NCBI RefSeq assembly: GCF_000314795.2
Contig: NZ_KB373314.1
Location: 740,418 to 804,417 of the forward strand
Source of the DNA: Streptococcus sp. F0442
GTDB lineage: Bacteria; Bacillota; Bacilli; Lactobacillales; Streptococcaceae
DNA: 64,000 bases
Direction: 5' to 3'
In this document: positions 15,637 to 23,395 of the stretch, piece after piece
How the letters are laid out: each line of letters opens with the position of its first letter
Position numbering within the stretch: position 1 is the stretch's first letter
The notes under the pieces: generated by a model
Database searches by the model: none
Seen by the model: only the letters and a program-made list of their open reading frames with translations
What the model was told of the DNA's origin: nothing
Translations under genes and position numbers: made by a program

Positions 15637-17691
15637 TTATCGATTCCGTGCATACTCGATCATATCATATGGGAGAGTATTGGCACTTTCTCTTAGGGAA
15701 TAGCTTTCTAATTCATTGACATTTTGTCGCATACGGCGCGCTTGCTTGGCGGTAATCAGGTGTTGCGCTTCGTATTCAAAAATAATCTTACGCTCCAAAT
15801 AATAGCCTCGTAACATTTCATCGATATTATTTGGTTTCACGCGATTAATAACCCGCTCCACAAAGGCCCCACTGGTAATAATAGCTGTCTCTCTCAGACG
15901 AGATTCTTGTAGGAAAGAGATCAAACTACTCCGATAAACACCCTTGAGGTCTTCCAAACTTTCGATGATGATTTCTGTATTGGCCAGATAAAGGGCCGCA
16001 ATCTGGTCATAATCAATGGCCTCTAACTTGCTGTCTTCTCGGGTCCACCAGTTTCGCAAGCCAGACCCAAAAGTTAAGATCTCATGAACTAATAAACGCA
16101 AGAGACGGAAAGACACCAAGAGGTAATAGGTTAGACGAGACGAAAGATTGCGATTGACACGTTGTTCCATATTGTGAAGATAGCGTTGGTAGACGCGGTA
16201 GCCACGCTCTCGAATCATCCCTTCTTCATAAGCCTGTTCCAAGCCATCACTTTCAATACTCAAAATCAAGAGCTTCAACTGCTCCCAGTCCTTTTGGATG
16301 AGCTTGTTTTCCTGACTTAAAATCAAATTTTCAATCCGACCATGATAGTTATCAATCGCTGCATACAAGGGGCCCTTATGCTTACTATTCTTTAGCTCTG
16401 CTTCTAATTCCATGACAACATCATTCAAAATCGCGATCTGCATTAGGTAATCATTGGTTTCTTCCTTGTCTTCTGACAATTTTGGGAGCACCATCAATCC
16501 TGTAATAAAGCTAACAAGAGTAACTCCTGCCACTAAAAAGAGCAGGATAGGGTATTCTATTTCGATCTTAGTTGGGATCAAAAGAATCGTCGCAATCGAA
16601 ACCGTTCCCTTCACACCGGAGAAGGTCAGCAGTAAGGCATCTTTTAGATAATTTCGAACCGACTTTTTGAGACGAAGGGTTCGAAACCAGTAAAAGAGAT
16701 AAACCATGACAAAGCGAATCAAAAATAGCAAAGCTGTCAACACAAAGACCGAAAGAAGCAAGAGAAGATTATTATAAATCGAGCTGCTTAGGATCGGCTT
16801 AGCAATCATTTCCAATTCCATTCCCAAAATCACAAAGACCGATCCATTTAAGATAAAGTTGACCGTATTCCAGACAGTATGACTGACGGTATCTACCCGT
16901 GCTTCCAAAAGGGTAATACGCTTAAACCGACTGGCTTTGAGGATCCCAGAGACAACCACGGCGATAATCCCAGAGACATGAAGTTCCTCAGCTAAGAAAA
17001 AAGTCAACAGAGGAAGACTGAGTTCTAATATCAATTCACTGGCAATATCACTGGCACGAACACTCAAAAGTAACTTTTGCAACCATCGATTCACAAAGGC
17101 CGTCAAGATTCCTACCGCAAATCCTCCAATAATGGAGATTCCTAAGGAAACGCCTGCTTCTCCTAGGGAGAAACTTCCGGTTGCAAGGGCCGTCAAGGCC
17201 ACTCGAAAGGCAACCAAGCCAGAGGCGTCATTTAGTAGGCCTTCCCCTTTTAAGATATTCGAAACCCGCTTTGGAAAGGTAAAGCGCTCAGACAGAGAAG
17301 CAAAGGCTACTAAATCTGTCGGACCTAAGGCCGCACCCACTGCCATACAGGCTGCTAAAGGAAGAGGCAGCCATAAGGAATGGGCAGCCCAACCCAAACT
17401 AATGGTTGAGATAAAAATCACTGGGAAAATCAAATAGAGAATGATGCGCCAGTGCTTTAAGACGGAAGTGATATCTGCTTCTTCTGCCTCCCGAAATAAA
17501 AGAGGACCAATGACCAAAGCCAGAAAGAGCTCTGTATCCAAATGAAAATTTTCTTCTGGAATAAAGAGGGCCCAACCAATGCCCAGTAAGATTTGGAGCA
17601 AGGGCAGAGGAAGACTCGGCACAAGCTTGTTGGTAGCATTTGAAGCGATCAAAATCATCGAAAAGATCACTGCATAAAGGAGTAATTCCAT
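15637..17691 (-). CDS. Na+/H+ antiporter, CPA1 (NhaP-like) family
   Basis: About 684 residues. The first ~410 form a CPA1 antiporter domain of about 12 helices with the ion-binding segment LLNDASGLVAFR (Asn-Asp pair) and an earlier GAALGPTDLVA, both hallmarks of the family. The remaining ~270 residues are a cytosolic, helical C-terminal tail (MELEAELKNS..., coiled-coil prone) that probably regulates activity. It exchanges Na+ or K+ for protons to hold cytoplasmic pH and salt. I start it at MELLLYAVIF, because the nine upstream residues are not family-like and overlap the preceding gene. It lies 11 bp downstream of the small hypothetical gene, so it is in the ytqA operon. Confidence 0.88.
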   Translation of the reverse strand: MELLLYAVIFSMILIASNATNKLVPSLPLPLLQILLGIGWALFIPEENFHLDTELFLALVIGPLLFREAEEADITSVLKHWRIILYLIFPVIFISTISLGWAAHSLWLPLPLAACMAVGAALGPTDLVAFASLSERFTFPKRVSNILKGEGLLNDASGLVAFRVALTALATGSFSLGEAGVSLGISIIGGFAVGILTAFVNRWLQKLLLSVRASDIASELILELSLPLLTFFLAEELHVSGIIAVVVSGILKASRFKRITLLEARVDTVSHTVWNTVNFILNGSVFVILGMELEMIAKPILSSSIYNNLLLLLSVFVLTALLFLIRFVMVYLFYWFRTLRLKKSVRNYLKDALLLTFSGVKGTVSIATILLIPTKIEIEYPILLFLVAGVTLVSFITGLMVLPKLSEDKEETNDYLMQIAILNDVVMELEAELKNSKHKGPLYAAIDNYHGRIENLILSQENKLIQKDWEQLKLLILSIESDGLEQAYEEGMIRERGYRVYQRYLHNMEQRVNRNLSSRLTYYLLVSFRLLRLLVHEILTFGSGLRNWWTREDSKLEAIDYDQIAALYLANTEIIIESLEDLKGVYRSSLISFLQESRLRETAIITSGAFVERVINRVKPNNIDEMLRGYYLERKIIFEYEAQHLITAKQARRMRQNVNELESYSLRESANTLPYDMIEYARNR

Positions 17692-17702
17692 AGCACTCCT
17701 CC

Positions 17703-17957
17703 CTAACGTTCTTGGCAACAGGTCTCAAATTGCTGTTTCAACTCCGCAATCTTTTGGTCAGTCTTAGTTACATCCTTGTGCTCAATCTTCTTTTGACAGC
17801 GTTCCATTTCAAGCGAAACCAATTTCTTTTTTATTTTGAGCATCTTTTTGGTCATATGGGCTTCGTCAAAAAAACCTGTTTCTCGTTCGTGGATGGTTGA
17901 TTCGACAAAATGATGTCTCATCCCTTCAATTTTGTTCTTTAAATATTCTTTATCCAT
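17703..17957 (-). CDS. Small charged hypothetical protein
   Basis: An 84-residue protein, almost entirely helical and highly charged (MDKEYLKNKIEGMRHHFVES...), with three Cys, two of them adjacent near the C terminus (ETCCQER). I do not recognise the family. It begins inside the last codons of the ytqB-like methyltransferase gene (8-bp overlap) and ends 11 bp before the antiporter start, so it is translated with them. The overlap and sensible codon use make it a real gene. Confidence 0.65.
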   Translation of the reverse strand: MDKEYLKNKIEGMRHHFVESTIHERETGFFDEAHMTKKMLKIKKKLVSLEMERCQKKIEHKDVTKTDQKIAELKQQFETCCQER

Positions 17958-18507
17958 GACGGTAGCTTTCTAATTTTTCGATCATGACCAAAAACGGTGG
18001 CTGATTCACTTGATTCAGTGTCCGGTAGATAGTCGCTGTATATTCTTTTTGTGGGAGCTGGCTGACAAAGTCCAGCACTGCATCGCGCTCGATGTCTCCC
18101 CCTTCATGACCATAATAGATCATTATAGCCATTCGCCCTCCTTTTTGTAGGCGAGCACAAATTTTCTCCATCGCTTCAATAGTGGTCGCTGGAAGGGTGA
18201 TGACTGATTTATCCGCAGATGGTAGATAACCCAGATTGAAAATAGCTACTTTGAGGGTCTCTACATATTGGTCCACATGCTGGTGGCCATCCAAGATCAA
18301 CTGGACATGTTGAAGCCCCAACTTCTCCAATTTTTCTTGAGTGTTTGCAAGCGCCTGCTCTTGAATATCAAAGGCATAGACCTGACCTGCTAATTGGGCT
18401 AAAAAAACCGTATCATGCCCATTTCCCATAGTCGCATCCACCACCACATCTTCTTTGGTGATCACTTCTGCTAAAAATTGATGGGCCATTTCAAGCGGTC
18501 GTAACAT
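17950..18507 (-). CDS. ytqB: Class I SAM-dependent methyltransferase, YtqB-like
   Basis: A Rossmann-fold methyltransferase of about 185 residues. The AdoMet-binding motif I reads VVVDATMGNGHDTVFLA, and the FNLGYLPSADKS segment corresponds to the catalytic NLGYLP motif of the rRNA methylase YtqB group. B. subtilis MnmM (YtqB) methylates the wobble 5-aminomethyl group of tRNA, making that role likely here. I choose the start at MLRPLEMAHQF, which gives the usual N terminus. It overlaps the end of the radical SAM gene by 17 bp, preserving the ytqA-ytqB pair. Confidence 0.85.
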   Translation of the reverse strand: MLRPLEMAHQFLAEVITKEDVVVDATMGNGHDTVFLAQLAGQVYAFDIQEQALANTQEKLEKLGLQHVQLILDGHQHVDQYVETLKVAIFNLGYLPSADKSVITLPATTIEAMEKICARLQKGGRMAIMIYYGHEGGDIERDAVLDFVSQLPQKEYTATIYRTLNQVNQPPFLVMIEKLESYRHG

Positions 18508-19441
18508 CAGCACTCTCCTTTTCTTCCAGCTTACATCCTTGGGTACTTCCACGGCGACGCATTTCGGTTTCAATAGCATTTAAAACTTCCCATTTGTTGA
18601 GGCTCCACATGGGACCAATTAGCATATCACGTGGCGCATCCCCTGTAATCCGGTGGATGACAATCTGTTTAGGAATGATCTCTAGTTGGTCACAGATAAC
18701 CTTGACATATTCCTCTTGGCTCATGAGTTGGAGGCGCCCTTCATGGTAGTCCCGTTGCATGCGTGTATTGGTCATCAAATGCAAGAGGTGCAACTTAATC
18801 CCATCAATCTCATTGTCAGTCACACAACGGCGAACATTTTCCACCATCATCTCATGCGTCTCCCCAGGAAGGCCATTGATCAAATGGGAGACGATCTCAG
18901 CCTTCGGCACTTGTTTGCGAATATGCTTGACTGTTTCAACATAGAGGTCATAACTATGAGCCCGATTGATTAATTCTGAAGTCGCTTCATAGGTGGTCTG
19001 AAGACCTAACTCAATCGTCACATGCATGCGCTCGGTCAACTCTGCTAAGTAGGCTAAGGTATCATCAGGCAAGCAGTCCGGACGCGTACCAATGTTGATT
19101 CCTACAACCCCTGGCTCATTGATGGCCTGCTCATACCGCTCTCGAATGATCTCGACCTTATCGTGCGTATTGGTGAAATTTTGAAAATAAACTAAATATT
19201 TCTTTACATCTGGCCATTTCCGATGCATAAAATCAATTTCTTTGTAAAATTGTTCCCGAATCGGAGCTTCTGGGGCCACAATAGCATCTCCAGAACCCGA
19301 GACCGTACAAAAAGTACAGCCACCATGGGCGACTGTTCCGTCTCGATTGGGACAATCAAAGCCAGCATCAATAGGGACTTTAAAGGTCTTTTCTCCAAAT
19401 AAATTTCGATAATAATCATTCAAGGTATTATAGGATTTCAT
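18491..19441 (-). CDS. ytqA: TIGR01212-family radical SAM protein, YtqA-like
   Basis: A radical SAM protein of about 316 residues. The cluster motif is unusual: CPNRDG precedes GGCTFCTVSGSGD, giving Cys-x12-Cys-x2-Cys spacing, which is typical of the Elp3-like TIGR01212 group rather than the canonical C-x3-C-x2-C. GINIGTRPDCL and HLINGLPGETHEMM are family signatures. Function is unproven. Its fixed pairing with ytqB suggests tRNA modification. I start it at MKSYNTLNDYYR. The longer upstream reading runs through a promoter and a terminator. Confidence 0.87.
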   Translation of the reverse strand: MKSYNTLNDYYRNLFGEKTFKVPIDAGFDCPNRDGTVAHGGCTFCTVSGSGDAIVAPEAPIREQFYKEIDFMHRKWPDVKKYLVYFQNFTNTHDKVEIIRERYEQAINEPGVVGINIGTRPDCLPDDTLAYLAELTERMHVTIELGLQTTYEATSELINRAHSYDLYVETVKHIRKQVPKAEIVSHLINGLPGETHEMMVENVRRCVTDNEIDGIKLHLLHLMTNTRMQRDYHEGRLQLMSQEEYVKVICDQLEIIPKQIVIHRITGDAPRDMLIGPMWSLNKWEVLNAIETEMRRRGSTQGCKLEEKESADVTTA

Positions 19442-19448
19442 ACCCTTC

Positions 19449-19476
19449 ATTATAGCAAAAAAAGAGTCGAACTCAA
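19449..19476 (-). promoter_or_regulatory. Promoter of ytqA-ytqB, nearly leaderless
   Basis: TTGAGT, a 16-nt spacer and TATAAT on the minus strand. The chosen ytqA ATG is seven bases downstream of the -10 box. The -35 and spacer overlap the terminator of the upstream PAP2 gene. Confidence 0.6.
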
Positions 19477-19492
19477 AACACGAGTCCAACTC
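19457..19492 (-). terminator. Terminator after the PAP2 gene
   Basis: GAGTTGGACTC/GAGTTCGACTC forms an 11-bp stem with G-U pairs, followed by TTTTTTT, directly after the stop of the PAP2 gene. Confidence 0.8.
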
Positions 19493-19507
19493 CAATTGCT
19501 TAAGATG

Positions 19508-20158
19508 TTACTTTTGTTTTCCTGTAAATCGCCATTGAAAGCGCAGGCGATCATACAAAGGGTACTCAAACTGCAAGACAGCAAAACCAAGGATCATACT
19601 ACCAAGAACATCTGATGGGTAGTGAACACCTACATAAATCCGGGAAACCACAATGGTCACAATTCCCAGAACCAGCAAGCCTTGAAGACAATAGCGAGCT
19701 GTTTTGTTTTTTACATGCTGGCCAACAATGATGATTAAGCTTCCCAAAACAAGAGTCGATGCCAGTGAGTGGCCGCTCGGGAAAGAAAAGCCTTTTTCCT
19801 CTACTAGATGAAGAAGGGCTGGTCTCGGTCTCTGGTAGATATTCTTTAGAAGCAGAACCAAAAGGCCTGTCAAAACCAGATTGCTCCCAAGAAAGAGGGA
19901 CTCACTGTACCATTTCTTATAAGCAAAAACAGCTAGAAGAAGACCGACCCAGATCACAATAACCTTTGTGTCCATGACATGGGTCACCTTGGTAAAGAAG
20001 GCTGTCAGTGTTGCAGGCAGGTCTCCCCGAATAGCAGATTGAATGCTGCTATCAAAGCCAGTTAATTGTTGCGGGTAGAAACGAATCACATACCCTAGAA
20101 TGACAAAAATGAGAAGGGCGAAGCTTGCCTTCGCCCAATGTTGTTGTTTATTTTTCAT
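19508..20158 (-). CDS. PAP2-family membrane phosphatase
   Basis: A 216-residue membrane protein with five or six helices and the full acid phosphatase signature: KNIYQRPRP (motif 1), PSGHS (motif 2) and SRIYVGVHYPSD (motif 3), which supply the catalytic His residues facing the outside. The family dephosphorylates phosphatidic acid, phosphatidylglycerol phosphate or undecaprenyl pyrophosphate. Recycling of the cell-wall carrier is plausible but not shown. Its start overlaps the end of ribU by 11 bp, placing it under the FMN riboswitch, an arrangement also seen in related streptococci. Confidence 0.88.
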   Translation of the reverse strand: MKNKQQHWAKASFALLIFVILGYVIRFYPQQLTGFDSSIQSAIRGDLPATLTAFFTKVTHVMDTKVIVIWVGLLLAVFAYKKWYSESLFLGSNLVLTGLLVLLLKNIYQRPRPALLHLVEEKGFSFPSGHSLASTLVLGSLIIIVGQHVKNKTARYCLQGLLVLGIVTIVVSRIYVGVHYPSDVLGSMILGFAVLQFEYPLYDRLRFQWRFTGKQK

Positions 20159-20705
20159 ATCTTTTCAAAATCGGTTGCAAAAGAGTGTAGATCAACCAAA
20201 ATGCTATGGCCCAAATCACTCCTTCGATTAGGTTAAACGGTGCAACCATTGTAGCTAAATAGTGAACAAGCCCTAGTGTTTTCGAAATATCATAGTTCAT
20301 AAAACGAGCATACAAAGGGATTGCATAGACATAGTTCACCAATACCATCGTGATACTCAAGCTGATCGTACCGACAATCGTTGCCAGGACAAATCGACCA
20401 TTGGTCCGTTTTTTGTTCCAAATCCATGCAAAAGCAAGGACAAAAACTAGGACTGCAATGATATTGATAGGTAACCCGATCAAGGTTTCAAGTCCCTTAT
20501 TATTAAGAGCTAATTTAAGAACAGATCGGATCAAGGTCACCCAAATGGCACTTTTGAAATCCAACAAGACCAAAGCCAATAAGATGGCGATGATACTTAA
20601 ATCAATTTTGAAGAAATCTATCACGAAAGAAAATTGATAGAACATCAAAATAAAAGATAAAGCGGATAAAACAGCCACAAGGGTCAGTTTACGTGTATTT
20701 GTCAT
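20148..20705 (-). CDS. ribU: Riboflavin ECF transporter S component
   Basis: A hydrophobic protein of about 185 residues with six helices, the substrate-binding subunit of an energy-coupling-factor importer. It works with a shared EcfAA'T module encoded elsewhere. The N terminus (LTLVAVLSALSFILMFYQF) and the segment KSAIWVTLIRSVLKL match the RibU family. The FMN riboswitch upstream strongly supports riboflavin as substrate. I start it at MTNTRKLTL, which has GGAGG eight bases ahead. The longer reading adds only four residues upstream of this Met. Confidence 0.93.
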   Translation of the reverse strand: MTNTRKLTLVAVLSALSFILMFYQFSFVIDFFKIDLSIIAILLALVLLDFKSAIWVTLIRSVLKLALNNKGLETLIGLPINIIAVLVFVLAFAWIWNKKRTNGRFVLATIVGTISLSITMVLVNYVYAIPLYARFMNYDISKTLGLVHYLATMVAPFNLIEGVIWAIAFWLIYTLLQPILKRYEK

Positions 20706-20929
20706 AACAGGTTCCTCCAATTTTTAAAAAATTAGAGAAGCTGGAAAGACGTCTACCCCATCATTCTACTCTAAACTATTTAAACAAAGCTTAAACTAGA
20801 AAACAATCTAGTCACTTTAGCTGCTCTCCATTGACAAATCCCGCAAGTAAGTCCCTAGACCCCATGGTTCCTGTCTCATTGCGTCAGCTCTAAACAGATC
20901 AGAATAGCTTTTAGTCTATTCGTCTCTCG

Positions 20930-21072
20930 TCTTCTCCCATCCAGACTATACTGTCGGTTGTGGAGTCTCACCACATCAGCTTATGCTCGCGGACTTCTTT
21001 AAGTGTGAGGAAAAAACACTTTCCAAGTTAAAGTCACCGCCGGTCGGGAATCTCACCCTGCCCTGAAGACCT
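20930..21072 (-). promoter_or_regulatory. FMN riboswitch (RFN element) controlling ribU
   Basis: All conserved blocks of the FMN aptamer are present on the minus strand: it opens with CTTCAGGGCAGGGTGA, continues GATTCCCGACCGGCGGT, and later has GTCCGCGAGC, then TGGTGAGACTCC and ending AGTCTGGATGGGAGAAG. FMN binding represses riboflavin uptake or synthesis genes. About 220 nt separate the aptamer from ribU. That spacer holds a short hairpin, ACTAGA-TTGTT-TCTAGT followed by TTAAG, and a 20-codon frame of unclear meaning. Confidence 0.95.
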
Positions 21073-21155
21073 TTTTATGATAACAAAAAAAACCTGCCTA
21101 GGCAAGTTTTTGTAACGTCATAGATTATACCATTCGGATTTTTTATTTTCTTTGG

Positions 21156-21698
21156 TTATTTGAGCTTATCTTGCTCATACTGGTGAGTTAACTCAAGTCC
21201 TTTGAATCCTTGCTGACGAAGTGCTTCGTAGATGATCATACAAACGGTATTAGAAACATTTAAACTTCGCACATGCTTGTCATTCATCGGAATGCGAATA
21301 ACCTTTTCTTCGTGCTGACGCATAAAGTCTTCTGGCAAACCTTTATCTTCACGGCCAAATAAAAAATAGTGGGACTTTCCATCCTGATAGGAAACATCTG
21401 AATAGGTCTGATTGGCAAACTTGGACACCAAGTGCACCTGCCCATCACTTGCCGCCTCCATAAACTCTTCTAGGCTATCATAAAATCGGACATCCAGCTT
21501 GTCCCAGTAATCTAGTCCAGCCCGCTTCATCTTGCGATCGTCAATCGGAAAAGCCATGGGGCGAATGATATGCAAAGGAGAATTGGTCGCCGCACAAGTC
21601 CGTGCAATATTTCCCGTATTTTGTGGAATCTGAGGTTGGAACAAGACAATGTGATTTTGAGCAGCTTCCTCTTGATAGTCCAGTTCTTCAATATTCAT
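21156..21698 (-). CDS. trmL: tRNA (cytidine/uridine-34 2'-O-)methyltransferase
   Basis: A 180-residue SPOUT-class methyltransferase. It carries the SpoU motifs [16 protein letters not shown] (motif 1), [11 protein letters not shown] (motif 2) and [20 protein letters not shown] (motif 3, the knotted AdoMet site). Its short length without an N-terminal extension is typical of TrmL, which 2'-O-methylates the wobble base of tRNA-Leu. The gene is transcribed alone from a consensus promoter through a leader that contains a terminator-like hairpin. Confidence 0.92.
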   Translation of the reverse strand: MNIEELDYQEEAAQNHIVLFQPQIPQNTGNIARTCAATNSPLHIIRPMAFPIDDRKMKRAGLDYWDKLDVRFYDSLEEFMEAASDGQVHLVSKFANQTYSDVSYQDGKSHYFLFGREDKGLPEDFMRQHEEKVIRIPMNDKHVRSLNVSNTVCMIIYEALRQQGFKGLELTHQYEQDKLK

Positions 21699-21716
21699 AC
21701 TCGATCCCTTTCTGAT

Positions 21717-21824
21717 AAAAAAATAGCCACACTGCCCGGAGTCAAGCTCAGCAAACAGCGTGGTTACAGCTTCATTAACTTAACTCACAACAGGTTTGAG
21801 GTAAATCAACGAAGGTACTTTCTT
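21717..21824 (-). promoter_or_regulatory. Terminator-bearing leader of trmL
   Basis: Between the promoter and trmL lies CCACGCTG/CAGTGTGG (21727-21763) with a large loop and TATTTTTTT tail, ending about 20 nt before the start codon. This is an intrinsic terminator inside the 5' leader, so trmL is probably attenuated. It recalls the 23S-methyl RNA motif of Lactobacillales, which sits ahead of RNA methyltransferase genes, but I cannot confirm identity. Confidence 0.55.
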
Positions 21825-21852
21825 AGTATAACACTTTTGAAGCTCCTGTCAA
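21825..21852 (-). promoter_or_regulatory. Promoter of trmL
   Basis: TTGACA, a 16-nt spacer and TATACT on the minus strand. This is one of the best consensus matches in the window. Confidence 0.75.
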
Positions 21853-21996
21853 TAGTTTTTTTAGATTTTTTTAAGAAACTTTTTCAGAGCCTTCAATCCG
21901 TTTTCATTCTCCTCTTTTTTTAATTTTCCTACTTTTTCTCTGCCTTGTAAAATTCCCATAGAAAGTCCTAAAAAAAGATGAATTTTTCTTGAAAAT

Positions 21997-22025
21997 AGAG
22001 TATGATAGAAACATACTCTGGAGGT
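21997..22025 (+). promoter_or_regulatory. Inverted repeat and ribosome binding site before trkA
   Basis: AGAGTATG/CATACTCT (8-bp arms, 7-nt spacer) ends right at the GGAGGT ribosome binding site of trkA and contains the likely -10 sequence TATGAT. It could be an operator or a hairpin affecting translation. Confidence 0.4.
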
Positions 22026-22030
22026 AATCT

Positions 22031-23395
22031 ATGAAAATTATTGTTGTTGGTGGAGGAAAAGTTGGAACAGCCCTTTGTCGTTCTCTCGTTGCTGAAAACC
22101 ACGATGTTATTTTAATTGAGAAAGACGAATCCGTTCTAAACCATATCACCAAACGGTTTGACATCATTGGGATTCTAGGAAATGGAGCCAACTTTAAGAT
22201 TTTGGAGCAAGCAGATGTTGAAAACTGCGATATCTTCATTTCCATGACCGAATACGATGAAGTTAATATGGTTTCTGCTGTTTTGGCCAAAAAAATGGGA
22301 GCCAAAGAAACCATTGTCCGGGTACGCAATCCTGAATATTCTAATTCCTACTTTAAGGAAAAAAATATCCTAGGCTTCTCTCTGGTTGTCAATCCAGAAT
22401 TGCTGACTGCTCGTTACATTGCCAATATTATTGATTTCCCAAATGCGCTTTCTGTGGAGCATTTTGCAAATGGTCGTGTAGCCTTGATGGAATTTAAGAT
22501 CCGACCAGATAGTAATCTCTGTAATATGAGCCTGTCTCAATTCCGCAAGAAATATGGAAATGTCATTGTGTGTGCTATCGAACGGGGAAATGAGCTCACG
22601 ATTCCAAACGGAGACTTTGTTTTACAACCTCAAGACAAGATTTTTGTGACAGGAAATCGGATCGAGATCGTCCTTTTCCACAACAATGTCCGTCCTCAAG
22701 TCATTAAGAGCATGATGATGATTGGTGCCGGCAAAATTGCCTACTATTTGCTCAATATTCTCCAAGATGTCCGTCGCAAGATCGATCTCAAGGTCATCGA
22801 GGTCAATCGCAAACGAGCTGAATTCTTTAGCCAAGAATTCCCTGACCTCTATGTGGTTCATGGAGACGGGACTGCTAAGGATATTCTCTTAGAAGAAAGT
22901 GCCAACAACTACGATGCTGTCGCCACTTTGACAGGAGTTGATGAGGAAAATATCATCACCTCCATGTTCCTGGATTCTATCGGCGTCAAAAAGAACATCA
23001 CCAAGGTTAACCGAACCAGCCTGTTAGAGATTATTGGGGATCAGGATATGACCAGTATCGTCACTCCAAAACGCATTGCTGTGGATACCATCATGCACTT
23101 TATTCGTGGACGCTACAATGCACAGTTCTCAAACTTAGAGGCTCTACACCATGTTGCAAATGGCCGGATCGAAACCTTACAATTCCAAATCAAGGAAGAT
23201 AATAAACTAACCCAAGGGCCACTATCCGAATTGAAATTGAAAAAAGGGGTTCTAATCGCTGCGATTATTCGAAATGGCAAGGCTATTTTCCCTAATGGAG
23301 ATGATCATTTAATAGTGGGAGACCGAATCATCGTAACCACCTTGATCCAAAATGTTACCAAGATTTACGATCTACTTGAGAGGTCAGCCAAATGA
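22031..23395 (+). CDS. trkA: Trk system potassium uptake regulator TrkA
   Basis: A 454-residue peripheral protein with two RCK modules. The first Rossmann GxGxxG is MKIIVVGGGKVGTAL (residues 1-15). A second begins near residue 225 at MMMIGAGKIAYYLL. Each is followed by an RCK_C (TrkA-C) domain; the repeated pattern (I)xNGxxxLxxxDxIxVTGxR / IFPNGDDHLIVGDRIIVTTL is visible. TrkA binds NAD(H) and gates the TrkH channel. Its stop overlaps the trkH start by 4 bp (ATGA), so the two are translationally coupled. RCK_C domains in Firmicutes can bind c-di-AMP. Confidence 0.95.
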   Translation: MKIIVVGGGKVGTALCRSLVAENHDVILIEKDESVLNHITKRFDIIGILGNGANFKILEQADVENCDIFISMTEYDEVNMVSAVLAKKMGAKETIVRVRNPEYSNSYFKEKNILGFSLVVNPELLTARYIANIIDFPNALSVEHFANGRVALMEFKIRPDSNLCNMSLSQFRKKYGNVIVCAIERGNELTIPNGDFVLQPQDKIFVTGNRIEIVLFHNNVRPQVIKSMMMIGAGKIAYYLLNILQDVRRKIDLKVIEVNRKRAEFFSQEFPDLYVVHGDGTAKDILLEESANNYDAVATLTGVDEENIITSMFLDSIGVKKNITKVNRTSLLEIIGDQDMTSIVTPKRIAVDTIMHFIRGRYNAQFSNLEALHHVANGRIETLQFQIKEDNKLTQGPLSELKLKKGVLIAAIIRNGKAIFPNGDDHLIVGDRIIVTTLIQNVTKIYDLLERSAK

